Counted from the stretch's first letter, positions 8,887 to 21,203 are shown. The stretch is DNA of 37,134 nt from an uncultured Pelagibacteraceae bacterium (GCA_902604575.1 CACKZH010000008.1:1-37134), one strand, 5' to 3'. Numbers and translations are program-made. Notes: generated by a model not told the origin, from the sequence alone.

Positions 8887-9135
8887 AATTTGAATTGAGT
8901 GAATAAATTCTTTTAATTCTTGATCTAAAATCTTGTAAATTTTTTTATTACTTTCAATTTTATTCATTTTTTTTAGTTCTTGGGAATCAATAATTAATTT
9001 TAAATGATATTTTTCTTTTTGATTTCCTTTATGATTTTTATGAAGAAAAGATTTATCTTCAATATTTATACTTTCAATATTTATTTGATTTAATAATTTA
9101 TTTTTTACAATTGTAATTAACTCATTTATATCCAT
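8875..9135 (-). CDS. BolA/IbaG-family protein
   Basis: 86-aa small protein with a BolA-fold layout: N-terminal helix, an IxIEDKSxxHKNHK segment (compare the family D-E-S-x-x-H motif), a beta strand around YHLKLIID, a long helix, and a terminal strand FIHSIQILI with the conserved His. BolA proteins bind monothiol glutaredoxins and [2Fe-2S] clusters and act in iron or Fe-S regulation. The segment where many members have an RH pair reads SNKK here, so it is a divergent member. It is divergent from the J-protein gene (start codons 17 bases apart) and overlaps aroB at its 3' end. Confidence 0.8.
   Translation of the reverse strand: MDINELITIVKNKLLNQINIESINIEDKSFLHKNHKGNQKEKYHLKLIIDSQELKKMNKIESNKKIYKILDQELKEFIHSIQILIT
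9104..9132 (+). promoter_or_regulatory. Candidate sigma70 promoter for the J-protein/cobS/cobT unit
   Basis: TTTACA at 9104-9109 (5/6 match to the -35 consensus), a 17-base spacer, then TATATC at 9127-9132 (4/6 to -10). Predicted start is about 9139, a 14-base leader before the ATG at 9153. The whole element lies inside the 5' coding part of the divergent bolA-like gene. Seen by eye only; AT-rich sequence produces chance matches. Confidence 0.35.
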
Positions 9136-9142
9136 ATATGTT

Positions 9143-9171
9143 ATTATATATCATGAAAAATATTTGTGACT
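9143..9171 (-). promoter_or_regulatory. Candidate sigma70 promoter for the bolA-like gene
   Basis: On the minus strand, GTCACA (9171-9166, 4/6 to -35), a 17-base spacer, then a perfect TATAAT (9148-9143). Predicted start is about 9136, one base before the ATG at 9135, so the mRNA would be essentially leaderless. Most of the element lies inside the first codons of the J-protein gene. The perfect -10 and exact spacing support it, but it is not tested. Confidence 0.38.
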
Positions 9172-9686
9172 GGAATAATTGTAATGAAATAGGTGAATAT
9201 AAGGCACCAGTTGAAAAAGATAATAGTAGAAAATTTAGAATGCTTTGCCTTGAACATATTAAAGAATTTAATAAAAATTGGAACTATTTTTCAGGAATGA
9301 ATGATGACCAAGTAATGGATTTTTTAAAGTCTGATATGACTTGGCACAAGCCCACTCAAAGTTTTAGCTCCTCAGATAATTTTTTCAAAGTATTATGGAA
9401 TACAACTTTGAGAGATGAACTCGACAAGGAAAAAATAAATGGAGATTATAATCATATGCGTCAATTTAAATTTGATCATAAAGATATAAAAGCTTTTGGA
9501 ATATTGGGAGTTTCTGTGGGTTTAAAGTGGAAGGAAATACAAGATAAATTCAAATTACTTGTGAAAAAATTTCACCCTGATATGAATTCTGGAAATAAAA
9601 AATACGAGGAAAAACTTAAACTTATAACATTGGCCTACACCCAATTAAAAAATACCTACAGAGAAAAAATTGACACCAAATCTTAA
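9153..9686 (+). CDS. J-domain (DnaJ-like) co-chaperone
   Basis: 177 aa from the ATG at 9153; an ATG at 9138 would add 5 residues. The C-terminus (about 113-170) is a J-domain with the HPD tripeptide at 141-143 and a helix IV-like tail, so it should stimulate a DnaK ATPase. The J-domain is C-terminal and there is no Gly/Phe region or DnaJ zinc domain, so this is a type III J-protein. The N-terminal half has C5, C10, C32 and H35, a possible small metal-binding knuckle (inference). The cobS-like gene overlaps its 3' end by 17 bases, so it is co-translated with the AAA+/VWA pair and probably works with it. Confidence 0.88.
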   Translation: MKNICDWNNCNEIGEYKAPVEKDNSRKFRMLCLEHIKEFNKNWNYFSGMNDDQVMDFLKSDMTWHKPTQSFSSSDNFFKVLWNTTLRDELDKEKINGDYNHMRQFKFDHKDIKAFGILGVSVGLKWKEIQDKFKLLVKKFHPDMNSGNKKYEEKLKLITLAYTQLKNTYREKIDTKS

Positions 9687-10644
9687 TACAGAACCGGATA
9701 TTAAAGTTTCATTAAAACAAACTTTTGGAATTGATTCAGAAATGGAAGTTGACGCATTTTCAAAAAAAAATGAATATGTTCCTGAAATTGATAAAAACTA
9801 CAAATTTGATAGAGATACTACTTTAGCAATTATTTCAGGATTTGCGTTTAATAAAAGAGTTTTAGTTCAAGGATATCACGGGACTGGTAAATCTACTCAT
9901 ATTGAGCAAATTGCTGCAAGATTAAATTGGCCTTGTATCCGTGTAAATTTAGATAGTCATGTAAGTAGAATTGATTTGATTGGAAAAGATGCGATCGTTC
10001 TTAAAGATGGTAAACAAGTAACTCAATTTAATGAGGGAATTTTACCATGGTCAATCCAAAATCCAGTTGCACTTGTTTTTGATGAATATGATGCTGGTAG
10101 ACCTGATGTAATGTTTGTAATTCAAAGAGTTTTAGAAGCTGAGGGAAATTTTACATTACTAGATAAAAATAAAGTAATTAAACAAAATAAATTTTTTAGA
10201 TTATTTGCTACTTCAAATACTGTTGGACTAGGTGATACGACAGGTCTTTATCATGGTACACAGCAAATTAACCAAGGTCAAATGGATAGATGGAATATCG
10301 TTACAACATTAAACTATCTTAGCCTAGATAGAGAAATGGATATTGTGTTGTCTAAAAATAAAAATTTAAATAATGCAAAAGGTAAGGAAAAAGTTGCTAA
10401 TATGATAAAAGTAGCATCTCTTACTCGTAAAGGATTTATTGCAGGAGATATTTCAACGGTGATGAGCCCTAGGACTGTATTGCACTGGGCTGAAAATTCT
10501 GAGATTTTTAAAGACACTGGTTACGCTTTTAGAGTAACTTTTCTAAATAAATGCGATGATATTGAGAAAAATACTATCGCAGAATATTATCAGAGATGTT
10601 TTGGGGAAGAATTGCCGGAGTCTTTGATTAATATTCAAATTTAA
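9670..10644 (+). CDS. cobS: CobS-like AAA+ ATPase (cobaltochelatase small-subunit family)
   Basis: 324-aa MoxR-related AAA+ ATPase strongly resembling alphaproteobacterial CobS. Walker A GYHGTGKS is at 68-75, Walker [10 protein letters not shown] at 133-141 and sensor-1 Asn in ATSNT (183). The CobS-typical stretches [14 protein letters not shown] and [10 protein letters not shown] are present. Start is TTG at 9670, inside the J-protein end; the residues after it ([11 protein letters not shown]) look like the normal CobS N-terminus, so a downstream ATG is less likely. In true cobaltochelatase, CobS and CobT power CobN to insert Co into hydrogenobyrinate diamide. No cobN is in this window, so the role here may be a different metal-insertion or remodelling chaperone. 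Confidence 0.9.
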   Translation: MTPNLNTEPDIKVSLKQTFGIDSEMEVDAFSKKNEYVPEIDKNYKFDRDTTLAIISGFAFNKRVLVQGYHGTGKSTHIEQIAARLNWPCIRVNLDSHVSRIDLIGKDAIVLKDGKQVTQFNEGILPWSIQNPVALVFDEYDAGRPDVMFVIQRVLEAEGNFTLLDKNKVIKQNKFFRLFATSNTVGLGDTTGLYHGTQQINQGQMDRWNIVTTLNYLSLDREMDIVLSKNKNLNNAKGKEKVANMIKVASLTRKGFIAGDISTVMSPRTVLHWAENSEIFKDTGYAFRVTFLNKCDDIEKNTIAEYYQRCFGEELPESLINIQI

Positions 10645-12444
10645 ATGAGCTCTAGAGATACAAACTTAAAAGAAAAATTCAGAATTGCTTTAAACTCAAC
10701 AGCAAAAGTAATTTCAGATGATTTTGATTTAAATAAAAAAAACTTAGAAGAAAAAAAAACTAAGGATATAATTTCATTAGAAATCGATAATCTTACTAAT
10801 CCAAGTGATTTTATAAGACTACGTGCCGAGACTGACTCAAGTGCCCTTAAAAAAAAATTTTCTGATGATTTAATTTATAAAAAAAACTTACCTAGCAATA
10901 CTTCCTCAAGATCACTTTATAACATTGCTGAAAAGATTAGATACGAAGCCTTAGGTGGTCAAATGCTTAAAGGTATAGAAAAAAATTTTCATGAAAACTA
11001 TTCACAAATAATTAATCGTAAAAGAAAAGATCAATTAAAAACAAAAGAAGATGTACCTGTGGCAGAGGCTTTTGAATTATATATGCTTAAAAACTTTCAT
11101 AAAATAAAGTTAAATACCCTAACTTCTAGAATGTTAAATTTTTGGGAGAAAGATTTTGAAAATTCAATTGAAAAACATATGGAATTTTTGATAAATAATT
11201 TAGAAGATCAAAACACATACTCTTCAAAGTTTTCTCAAATATTGGAAGAAATGGATATTTTTCAAAGTGATGAAGATAACGAAAAAGAGGAAGAAAATCA
11301 GGATCAAGGGCAAGACAATCCTTCAAATGATGATCAAAACAGTGATAAAGAAGATAATAAAGATGAAAACAATGACCAGGAAACCCAAGCCTCTCTAGAC
11401 GCTGATTATAGTATTGATGAATTTAACCTAGACGAACAACTCAATGAAGTTGAATCAGATGAACAAAGTTCAGAACAAATAGTAAAAAAAAATATAGATA
11501 ATATTAATCTTGATTATAAAATATTTACTACACAGTATGATGAAATAGTAAAAGCTGAGAATTTAGAAAACGCTGATGAAGCAACTAAACTTAGAAAAAG
11601 TTTAGATCAACAGCTAATTGGTTTCCAAGATGTTATAACGAAATTAGCAAATAAACTTCAAAGACAATTACTTGCAAAACAAAATAGGGCTTGGGAATTT
11701 GATTTAGAGGAAGGATTATTAGATAGCTCTAAACTTCCAAGAATTATAATGGACCCTTATAATTCTTTATCATTTAAAAAAGAAAAGGACTTAGATTTTA
11801 AAGATACAGTAGTAACTTTATTAATTGATAATTCTGGATCTATGCGAGGAAGACCAATCACTATTGCAGCTATATGTGCAGATATCTTGTCTAGAACTCT
11901 TGAAAGATGCTCTGTTAAAGTTGAAATTTTAGGTTTCACAACTAAAAACTGGAAAGGTGGGCAAAGTAGAGAGCTTTGGACAAAAAATTCAAAACCTAAA
12001 ACACCTGGTAGATTAAATGATTTAAGACATATAATATACAAAGGTGCTGATACTCATTGGAGGCAAGCAAAAAATAATTTAGGACTAATGCTTAAGGAGG
12101 GCTTGCTTAAAGAAAATATTGACGGAGAAGCAATATCATGGGCCTACAATAGAATTAAAAAAAGAAAAGAAGAAAGAAAAATTTTGATGGTAATTTCTGA
12201 TGGAGCACCTGTAGACGACTCAACCCTTTCTGTAAATTCAGGTGATTTTTTGGAAAAACATTTAAAAAAGATTGTAAAGTTTATTGAAAATAAATCGGAT
12301 ATCGAAGTTCTAGCAATAGGTATAGGTCACGATGTTTCAAGGTATTATGACAAAGCAATAAAAATTACTGATGTAAATGAATTGGGAGATGTTATGATAT
12401 CTCAACTAAGTTCATTATTTGAAACAAAGAAAAAATATCACTAG
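10645..12444 (+). CDS. cobT: CobT-like VWA protein (cobaltochelatase subunit family)
   Basis: 599-aa partner of CobS. The N-terminal helical half (1-205) is followed by a very acidic low-complexity linker (about 210-285, rich in Asp/Glu/Asn/Gln), then a C-terminal von Willebrand A domain (about 385-590) whose MIDAS motif is DNSGS at 395-399. This layout is characteristic of CobT. The ATG directly follows the cobS stop (0-base gap). CobS/CobT form stacked ring assemblies in the cobaltochelatase; without CobN the pair would resemble MoxR-VWA chaperone systems. Its stop codon overlaps that of the convergent sensor kinase by 4 bases. Confidence 0.9.
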   Translation: MSSRDTNLKEKFRIALNSTAKVISDDFDLNKKNLEEKKTKDIISLEIDNLTNPSDFIRLRAETDSSALKKKFSDDLIYKKNLPSNTSSRSLYNIAEKIRYEALGGQMLKGIEKNFHENYSQIINRKRKDQLKTKEDVPVAEAFELYMLKNFHKIKLNTLTSRMLNFWEKDFENSIEKHMEFLINNLEDQNTYSSKFSQILEEMDIFQSDEDNEKEEENQDQGQDNPSNDDQNSDKEDNKDENNDQETQASLDADYSIDEFNLDEQLNEVESDEQSSEQIVKKNIDNINLDYKIFTTQYDEIVKAENLENADEATKLRKSLDQQLIGFQDVITKLANKLQRQLLAKQNRAWEFDLEEGLLDSSKLPRIIMDPYNSLSFKKEKDLDFKDTVVTLLIDNSGSMRGRPITIAAICADILSRTLERCSVKVEILGFTTKNWKGGQSRELWTKNSKPKTPGRLNDLRHIIYKGADTHWRQAKNNLGLMLKEGLLKENIDGEAISWAYNRIKKRKEERKILMVISDGAPVDDSTLSVNSGDFLEKHLKKIVKFIENKSDIEVLAIGIGHDVSRYYDKAIKITDVNELGDVMISQLSSLFETKKKYH

Positions 12445-13721
12445 ATATTAAATAATTCTCTATTCTTCCATTTTATATTAACTTCAGCACCACTACGCGT
12501 TTTAGAATTTCTACAATTTACTGATGCAAAATTTTTCTCTAGTAAAGTTTTTCCAATAAATAATCCAAGACCCAAGCCTTCCTTTGACTTATCTTTAGAA
12601 TAATTTGATTTTAAATAAGGTTCTCCTATTTTTGATATAATATCTCTAGGATAACCGTTACCATCATCTTCCACGGTAATCTCTGTCATCTCACTGTCAC
12701 TTTTTAAATTAATAAAAATTGCATTTCTGGCAAATTTATTAGCATTTCCTATAAAATTTCTTAATCCATAAACTATTTCAATAGATTTACTTATTTTTTT
12801 TGGGTTCGAGTCCTGATCAAAATTAAAAACAAACTCTTTTTTACTAATTTCTTTAAATGATGAAATAATTTCACTCAAATAATCTCTTATGTTGATATCT
12901 TTGTCTATAAATTCATCTTCTTCAACAGGGTTAAGGGTTAAACGCTTTAGAATTTCATTACATCTATTAACCTGACTGTTTAATAATTCGATATCTTTTT
13001 CTATTTCCTTCTGGCCCTTAAATTGTTTCATTAAATCATGAGCAATAATTGTTATTGTCGAAAGTGGAGTGCCTAAAGAATGTGCCGCGGCGGCGGCTTG
13101 TCCACCTAGAGATAAAAGCTCATGTTCTTTGGCCATTACTTCTTCCATTTTTCCTAATGCCTCTTTTCTTAATCTAGATTGTGTTCCAAATGTCATTGCA
13201 AAGTAATTTAAAAATACCAAAGCTATAATTAATGATGTTGGTATAGAGTAATAAAAATAATGATTATTATGAAAATCACTATTTAAATTAATTGGTAAAT
13301 CCTGATAATTAAAAGTTAAAAATATAATTATAATTACTGTTAATATTACTAATAAAGTGTTAGTTCTTAAGCTTAAATTTGATGATGAAAAAACACTGGG
13401 AATTAATATAAAAATTACAAATGGATTGGTTATTCCACCTGATAAATAAAGAAGGATACCTAACTGTAAAATATCTATAAGTAAAAATAAAAAAGCAGAT
13501 CTGTCTGATAGTTGTGTTTTTTTATAGATGAAAATTAAATATAAATTACTTAATATCCCAAAAAATATAACTATATTTGATGTAATAAAACTAAATTCAG
13601 AGTTTAGAAAAAAGTATACAAAATTTACTGCAATTAATTGTCCAATAATTCCAATCCATCTAAGTGTTATATAAGTTGATTTTTTAAAAGAATGATATTT
13701 TGAAGCTTCAAAAAACTTCAT
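12441..13721 (-). CDS. regB: RegB/PrrB-type redox sensor histidine kinase
   Basis: 426-aa sensor with about six N-terminal membrane segments (20-180) and a cytoplasmic kinase. The RegB quinone-site motif appears as GGITNPF (95-101). The H-box is [13 protein letters not shown] with phospho-acceptor H214, and C254 in NRCNEIL lies exactly 40 residues later, the same spacing as H225 and redox-active C265 of Rhodobacter capsulatus RegB. The ATPase domain has the N-box ([12 protein letters not shown]), G1 (VEDDGNGYP) and G2 (GLGLGLFIG). It should sense ubiquinone and redox state and phosphorylate a RegA-type regulator, which is not in this window. It starts 2 bases after gyrB, so it is probably co-transcribed with it. 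Its stop overlaps that of cobT. Confidence 0.9.
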   Translation of the reverse strand: MKFFEASKYHSFKKSTYITLRWIGIIGQLIAVNFVYFFLNSEFSFITSNIVIFFGILSNLYLIFIYKKTQLSDRSAFLFLLIDILQLGILLYLSGGITNPFVIFILIPSVFSSSNLSLRTNTLLVILTVIIIIFLTFNYQDLPINLNSDFHNNHYFYYSIPTSLIIALVFLNYFAMTFGTQSRLRKEALGKMEEVMAKEHELLSLGGQAAAAAHSLGTPLSTITIIAHDLMKQFKGQKEIEKDIELLNSQVNRCNEILKRLTLNPVEEDEFIDKDINIRDYLSEIISSFKEISKKEFVFNFDQDSNPKKISKSIEIVYGLRNFIGNANKFARNAIFINLKSDSEMTEITVEDDGNGYPRDIISKIGEPYLKSNYSKDKSKEGLGLGLFIGKTLLEKNFASVNCRNSKTRSGAEVNIKWKNRELFNI

Positions 13722-13723
13722 TT

Positions 13724-15790
<2,067 letters not shown>

Positions 15791-15810
15791 TTAATTTTTG
15801 GAAAAAGATA

Positions 15811-15816
15811 ATTATA
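15811..15816 (-). promoter_or_regulatory. Candidate -10 element of gyrB
   Basis: A perfect TATAAT reads on the minus strand at 15816-15811, 24 bases before the gyrB ATG (predicted start about 15804, 17-base leader). I see no good -35 at 16-18 bases, so the promoter is either weak in that element or the match is chance. The rest of the 15788-15901 gap holds no other recognisable feature. Confidence 0.33.
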
Positions 15817-15901
15817 ACATTTTTTATAAAAATTGCTGATTTATCTTAACAAAAAAGCTGCAAAATACTTAAATAACCCCTGAAAAATAAAGCTTATTTA
15901 A

Positions 15902-15991
15902 TGGCGGAGAGAATGGGATTCGAACCCATGAAAGAATTACTCCTTTACACGCTTTCCAAGCGTGCGCCTTCAACCACTCGGCCACCTCTCC
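15902..15991 (-). tRNA. tRNA-Ser (anticodon GGA)
   Basis: A full class II tRNA reads on the minus strand. The 7-bp acceptor stem runs from GGAGAGG at the 5' end (15991) to TCTCTCC with one G-U pair. The D-arm contains TGGCCGAGTGG, and the anticodon stem CACGC/GCGTG encloses loop TTGGAAA, giving GGA, which reads UCC/UCU serine codons. A long variable arm follows, then a T-arm with GGTTCGAATCC, discriminator G and an encoded CCA (15904-15902). It lies between the glycosyltransferase-like gene and gyrB on the same strand. Confidence 0.96.
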
Positions 15992-16017
15992 ATATTATAA
16001 TTTCAATCAATTTATAT

Positions 16018-16977
16018 TTACTTAAAAATTGATTTTTTTAAATCATTAATCAAAAGCAAATTATATTTGTTTGAATTAATTTTATTTTTAACAGCTAAAT
16101 ATTTTGTACTTAAGTTTTTTTTTGAATTTAAAAAAATATTATTTGGGAACCTTTTTTTTTCAAATTTGTATAAACTATTATTTTCCATAAATATTTTTTT
16201 ATTATAAGCAATACCTTTATAAAGCCAAGCGGATACTCTGTATTTATAAACTTCTTCATCTATAGGTAAATATATGAAAGATATATTTTTCATGTACTTT
16301 TCATGAATATATTCAAATAGTTTAACATTATTAAAATTGTTAAATAATCCCTTTTTAATATTCGACTTTTTACTCAAAATATTAAATTCAAGTTCTGTGT
16401 TTTTTTTAATAAAATTTTTAATATTAGCTTTATCAAAATGATGCCTTGTTGGAATAAGAACTATCTTTTTGTTTTGTATACTACTTTTATTATTGAATAT
16501 TTTTATTATTGGGTGATTTGTAAAAATAGCTTTTCTTTTTAATTGATCTATTAATAATTTTTTTGAATTTAAGTTGTAAACAAGATGACTTATATTTTTA
16601 TTTAAAAAATTTATTATGAAAAATTTTAACTTTTTTTTAGGATTTAAAGTATCGTGTTCAAATACAAATATTTTAAAATAATTTAAATCTATAAGTAAAC
16701 CCATTAGGAATAAAATATGAGGCTCATAAGATAATAAAACTATATTTTTAATTTTTTGTTTTTTGAAATCATGAAATAATTGAACTAATTGGTATGTTTT
16801 TAAAAATAAATTATTTTTAAAATTTAAATACTTAATTTTTTTTACCTTATTAATTTTATCTTTTATTCTTTTGTTTAAGAAAATGAATTTAAAATCTTTA
16901 TTTAAATGTTTAATATAAAAGTCAATAATAGGGACATGACCACTAGGAGTTAGATAATCAATTAAAATAGATTTCAT
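16018..16977 (-). CDS. Probable glycosyltransferase (GT-B-like), unnamed
   Basis: 319 aa from the ATG at 16977, which shares one base with the lepA stop (TGATG); a TTG at 16980 would add one residue. I do not recognise a precise family. The layout looks like a GT-B glycosyltransferase: an N-terminal Rossmann-like start (KSILIDYLTPSGHVP) with a loop before a helix, a segment like FVFEHDTL ending the first domain, and a second strand-helix unit beginning KKIVLIPTRHHFDKAN. No diagnostic sugar-nucleotide motif is clear. It looks even more AT- and Lys/Asn-rich than neighbouring core genes and lies next to a tRNA, which would fit a recently acquired surface-polysaccharide gene. Another nucleotide-fold enzyme is possible. 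Confidence 0.6.
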   Translation of the reverse strand: MKSILIDYLTPSGHVPIIDFYIKHLNKDFKFIFLNKRIKDKINKVKKIKYLNFKNNLFLKTYQLVQLFHDFKKQKIKNIVLLSYEPHILFLMGLLIDLNYFKIFVFEHDTLNPKKKLKFFIINFLNKNISHLVYNLNSKKLLIDQLKRKAIFTNHPIIKIFNNKSSIQNKKIVLIPTRHHFDKANIKNFIKKNTELEFNILSKKSNIKKGLFNNFNNVKLFEYIHEKYMKNISFIYLPIDEEVYKYRVSAWLYKGIAYNKKIFMENNSLYKFEKKRFPNNIFLNSKKNLSTKYLAVKNKINSNKYNLLLINDLKKSIFK

Positions 16978-18785
16978 CAAGTATCTTTGTTTATTTTCAG
17001 TACTCCTATAAAAGCTTCTTGAGGAATCTCTACTCTCCCAAATTGTTTAGATCTAGCTTTACCTTTTTTTTGTTTTTCTAAAAGTTTCCTTTTTCTATCT
17101 GTTGCACCGCCACCATGAATTTTCGTTAAAACATCTTTTTTAAATCCTTTAATTGTTTCCCTGGCTATAATTTTGCCCCCAATTGCAGCTTGAACTGGTA
17201 TCATAAAGTTATGTCTTGGTATTAAGCTCTTCAATTTTTCACACACTTCTCTTCCTGTTTTTTGAGCAAAATGTTTATGAATCATCATTGCCAAAGCATC
17301 AACAGGCTCACCATTAACTAATATTCCCAATTTAACTAAATCTCCCTCTCTATGCTCTATTATTTCATAATCAAAGCTGGCATAACCACTTGTCATCGAT
17401 TTCAATCTATCATTAAAATCAAAAACTACTTCATTTAATGGTAATTCATAATTTACTACAGCTCTATTTCCTGAGTAAGTTAAGTTTGTTTGTATACCTC
17501 TTTTATCCTGGCACATTTTTATTATTGAACCTAAGTACTGATCAGGTGAAATGATTGTTGCTTTAATCCAGGGCTCTTCAATAAATTTAATTAATGTTGG
17601 ATCAGGTAAACTTGAGGGGTTTTGTAGATTTAATGTATTTCCGTTATTTAGGTGAACTTTATAAACTACTCCCGGTGTTGTGGTTAGTAAGTTTACATCA
17701 AATTCTCTTTCTAATCTTTCTGTAACAATTTCTAGATGAAGTAAGCCAAGAAATCCGCATCTAAATCCCAAACCTAAAGCTGAAGATGACTCTGGTTCAA
17801 AAGAAAAACTAGCATCATTCAATTGTAATTTAGCTAAACCATCTTTTAATTTTTGGAACTCTGAGCTATCTACAGGAAACAATCCACAGAAAACTACTGG
17901 TTTGCTTGGTTTAAATCCAGGCAACGCTTCTGTTAAAGGTTTTGAAGCATCACAAATTGTATCTCCTACTTTTGTTTCAGATAGCACTTTAATTCCTGTT
18001 GTAATAAATCCAATTTCACCAGTTTTTAATTCATTAATATCCACTGGTTTTGGAGTAAAAACTCCAACTTTTTCAACTATGTACTCTTGATTAGTAGACA
18101 TCATTTTTATTTTCATGTGTTTTGAAAGTTTGCCATCTATCACTCTTACTAAAATGACTACACCCAGATAAGTATCATACCAGCTATCAACCAATAAACA
18201 TTTTAAATCTGCTGAACTTTCTCCTTTAGGAGCAGGTAATGTTGTGATTATTTGTTCTAAAATATCTTCTATACCCTCCCCAGTTTTACCTGAACATGGA
18301 ATTGCATTTTCTGTATCAATTCCTATCACTTCCTCAATTTGTTTTTTTGTTCTATCTAAATCTGATGCAGGAAGGTCAACCTTATTTAAGACTGGCACTA
18401 TATCATGATTAATATCTAAAGCTTGATAAACATTGGCCAAGGTTTGGGCTTCTACTCCTTGTGTACTATCTACAATTAAAATTGAACCTTCGCATGCATA
18501 TAAAGACCTACTTACTTCATAACTGAAATCAACATGGCCTGGAGTATCAATAATATTTAAAATATAATTTTTTCCGTTTTTGGCTTTGTAATTTAATTTA
18601 ACTGTTTGAGCTTTAATTGTGATCCCTCTTTCACGTTCAATATCCATAGAGTCTAAAACTTGAGCTTTCATCTCTCGTTCAGTTAATCCACCACAGCTAT
18701 GAATAATCCTATCAGCAATAGTAGATTTTCCATGATCAATATGTGCAATAATTGCAAAATTTCTTATATTATTAATTGAACTCAT
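16977..18785 (-). CDS. lepA: Elongation factor 4 (LepA), translational GTPase
   Basis: 602-aa ribosome-associated GTPase (back-translocation and biogenesis factor). G1 [10 protein letters not shown]3 [12 protein letters not shown] with the catalytic His, and G4 NKVDLP are present. The LepA-specific C-terminal domain follows, with [20 protein letters not shown] and ending in [13 protein letters not shown]. Length matches the family (about 600). It starts 9 bases after pheT and overlaps the next gene by one base. Confidence 0.97.
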   Translation of the reverse strand: MSSINNIRNFAIIAHIDHGKSTIADRIIHSCGGLTEREMKAQVLDSMDIERERGITIKAQTVKLNYKAKNGKNYILNIIDTPGHVDFSYEVSRSLYACEGSILIVDSTQGVEAQTLANVYQALDINHDIVPVLNKVDLPASDLDRTKKQIEEVIGIDTENAIPCSGKTGEGIEDILEQIITTLPAPKGESSADLKCLLVDSWYDTYLGVVILVRVIDGKLSKHMKIKMMSTNQEYIVEKVGVFTPKPVDINELKTGEIGFITTGIKVLSETKVGDTICDASKPLTEALPGFKPSKPVVFCGLFPVDSSEFQKLKDGLAKLQLNDASFSFEPESSSALGLGFRCGFLGLLHLEIVTERLEREFDVNLLTTTPGVVYKVHLNNGNTLNLQNPSSLPDPTLIKFIEEPWIKATIISPDQYLGSIIKMCQDKRGIQTNLTYSGNRAVVNYELPLNEVVFDFNDRLKSMTSGYASFDYEIIEHREGDLVKLGILVNGEPVDALAMMIHKHFAQKTGREVCEKLKSLIPRHNFMIPVQAAIGGKIIARETIKGFKKDVLTKIHGGGATDRKRKLLEKQKKGKARSKQFGRVEIPQEAFIGVLKINKDT

Positions 18786-18794
18786 TAATTAATT

Positions 18795-21203
18795 TTAGGA
18801 ACGTATTTTAGCACCAGTTTTATTTTCGACTGTTTCAATAATTAAATTATTAATTTTTTCTAAATCATTATCTGTTAAAGTTTTTTCTAATGATTGAATA
18901 GTAACACTTATTGCGATTGATTTTTGATTTTTGGGAATATTGACTCCCTCATAAACGTCAAATACTTTAATATTTGAAATTAAATTTTTATCAATATTTA
19001 ATATTACACTTACTATATCTTGCACATTTACTTTTCGATCAACTATAAATGCAAAATCTCTTTCAGATTTTTGAAAGTCGGACACTAAATACTTTGTTTT
19101 TTGATCTTTTAGAGGTTTTTTAGGTAATTTTAAATTATCTAGAAATATTTCGAAACCTACTAAAGCCTCTGTTTTAATATCTAGCGTTTTAGTGATGTTT
19201 GGATGAATTTCACCAAAATAGGCAGCTACCTTATCTTTTCCCTTATTTAAAAATATTCTGCCTGATTTTCCAGGATGATAATAATTGGGGCTTTCATCAT
19301 CTAAGAAGAATTTTTCAGAGTCATAGCCGGCTTCTACTAAAGTTTGTATAACATCTCTTTTAATATCAAAAACGTCTATATTTCTCTCTTTTTCAATCCA
19401 TGAAAGTCTAGATTTTTTTCCAGCTGACAAACCACAAACAACTATATTCTGTTCTCCAGGTTGTGAACCATAAAATATTGGTCCTATTTCAAATATTGAT
19501 AAATCTTTAATTCCTCTATCTAAGTTTTTGCTCATATACATTACTAAATTTGAAAAAATAGAATTTCTTAATACTCCTAACTCAGAGCTAATTGGATTTA
19601 CAATTTTTATTTCTTTATTGGCTTCTTTAAAGTGATCGTTATATTTAATATCTGTAAATGACCAGGTAATTGCTTCCAAATATCCTTTCGATGCTACTGC
19701 CCTTTGAAGTAAATGAAATAATTTTTGAGTTGGATTTAAAGTATTTTTTGATCTTTCTTTAATAGGAGTTTCTATTTTTATTTTTTCATAGCCACTGATT
19801 CTTACAAGTTCCTCAACTATATCAATTTCTTGAACAATATCTGGTCTCCAGGATGGAACTAATAATTTAAAGAATTTTTTTTGTTTGTTTATTTTAAAAC
19901 CAAGTTTATCTAAAATCTTTATCATTTCTTTTGCTGAAATTTTAAAACCAGTAATTTTTTCAAATATTTTTGGTTCAAATTTTATTACTTTGTCTTTATA
20001 AGATTCAATTTTTTGAATATCTATTTTGCTAATTTCGCCACCACAAATTTCTTTAATTAAGAAAGCTGCTTTATTTAATCCGTCCTCAATGGATAACTGA
20101 TCAATACCTCTTTCAAATCTAAATTTAGCATCTGTATCAATATTCAATTTCTTGGCAGTTTTTCTAATTGATCGTGGATCAAAATATGCAGATTCTAACA
20201 AAACATTTTTTGTATTTAGCTCTGTACTAGATCTTGTTCCTCCAATAATTCCTCCTAGACCTAGGACACCTTTGTAATCACTTATTACACACATTCCATC
20301 ATCTAGTTTATAATTCTTATTATCTAAAGCAGTAAATTCTTCTCCTGATCTTGAATTTCTAACAATTATTCCTTTCTCAATTTTGTCAGCATCGTATGAA
20401 TGCAAAGGACGATTAATATCAATCATCACATAATTTGTAATATCTACGATTGCAGATATTGGTTTTTGTCCTATAGAAATTAATTTATCTTTCAACCATT
20501 GAGGGCTTTCTGTATTTTTGACGTTAGTAATCAAGCAGCTACCAAAAGATAAACAGCCTTGATTTTTTTCTTTTTTTATTTTTACTTTTAAGGTCTGTTT
20601 TTTATTGGATTTAATTTTTTTATTTTTCTCTGGCTTTAAGCTTCCAAAACCTGCGGCTGATAAATCTCTTGCTATACCCCGAACACCAAGACAGTCTGGT
20701 CTATTTGGTGTAATTGATAAATCAATAAGATTAGAAATTGATTTAGAAAAATAACTTTTCCCAATATTTTTTGAATATTTAGATGACGACAGCTCAGTAA
20801 TCCCCTCACTTTCATTAGATAAATTCAATTCAGATTCAGAACAGAGCATTCCATAAGATGTAACATCTCTGATTTTAGCAACAACAAGTTTGGTTTTGTT
20901 TTTTGGGATTATCGCACCTGGTGGAGCATACACAGTAATAAGGCCTTTTCTTGCATTTGTAGCCCCACAAACAACTTTTTTAATTTCTTTATTACCAACA
21001 TCAACATCACAAACTTTTAGTCTATCTGCATTAGGATGTTTTTCTGTTTTTAAAATTTTTGCTACTTTGAATAAATCTAATCCCTCAGATAAGTTTTCTA
21101 TACTTTCAACCTCAAGACCTATGTCTGTTAGTTTCTCAATAAGTTTATCTTCTTTAGTGCTTATTTTTAAGTGATCTTTTAACCAATCATATGTAATCTT
21201 CAT
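18795..21203 (-). CDS. pheT: Phenylalanyl-tRNA synthetase beta subunit
   Basis: 802-aa beta chain of the alpha2beta2 enzyme that charges tRNA-Phe. Visible domains: N-terminal tRNA-binding OB domain ([15 protein letters not shown], about 40-150), B3/B4 editing domain (LGLGGIIGG about 315), B5, the catalytic-like domain, and a C-terminal ferredoxin-like anticodon-binding domain ([11 protein letters not shown] onward, about 710-800). The ATG overlaps the pheS stop by 4 bases. Confidence 0.97.
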   Translation of the reverse strand: MKITYDWLKDHLKISTKEDKLIEKLTDIGLEVESIENLSEGLDLFKVAKILKTEKHPNADRLKVCDVDVGNKEIKKVVCGATNARKGLITVYAPPGAIIPKNKTKLVVAKIRDVTSYGMLCSESELNLSNESEGITELSSSKYSKNIGKSYFSKSISNLIDLSITPNRPDCLGVRGIARDLSAAGFGSLKPEKNKKIKSNKKQTLKVKIKKEKNQGCLSFGSCLITNVKNTESPQWLKDKLISIGQKPISAIVDITNYVMIDINRPLHSYDADKIEKGIIVRNSRSGEEFTALDNKNYKLDDGMCVISDYKGVLGLGGIIGGTRSSTELNTKNVLLESAYFDPRSIRKTAKKLNIDTDAKFRFERGIDQLSIEDGLNKAAFLIKEICGGEISKIDIQKIESYKDKVIKFEPKIFEKITGFKISAKEMIKILDKLGFKINKQKKFFKLLVPSWRPDIVQEIDIVEELVRISGYEKIKIETPIKERSKNTLNPTQKLFHLLQRAVASKGYLEAITWSFTDIKYNDHFKEANKEIKIVNPISSELGVLRNSIFSNLVMYMSKNLDRGIKDLSIFEIGPIFYGSQPGEQNIVVCGLSAGKKSRLSWIEKERNIDVFDIKRDVIQTLVEAGYDSEKFFLDDESPNYYHPGKSGRIFLNKGKDKVAAYFGEIHPNITKTLDIKTEALVGFEIFLDNLKLPKKPLKDQKTKYLVSDFQKSERDFAFIVDRKVNVQDIVSVILNIDKNLISNIKVFDVYEGVNIPKNQKSIAISVTIQSLEKTLTDNDLEKINNLIIETVENKTGAKIRS

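Noticed and set aside
9670..12444. Reading cobS/cobT as proof of cobalamin synthesis
   Set aside because: CobN and the corrin-ring genes are not in the window, and CobS/CobT-like pairs occur without them; function is left open.
15883..15899. AT-only hairpin plus T-run after tRNA-Ser (AAATAA-GCT-TTATTT) as a terminator
   Set aside because: Six A-U pairs with a 3-base loop are too weak and common in such AT-rich DNA.
16005..16034. 9-bp inverted repeat AATCAATTT / AAATTGATT across the stop codon of the glycosyltransferase-like gene
   Set aside because: Perfect arms, but nearly all A/T with a 12-base loop; the T-run lies on the side away from transcription, so it is not a convincing terminator.
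20890..21174. Long open frame antisense to pheT, and similar frames opposite gltB, thrS and gltD
   Set aside because: They mirror strongly conserved enzymes on the other strand and show no recognisable protein features.
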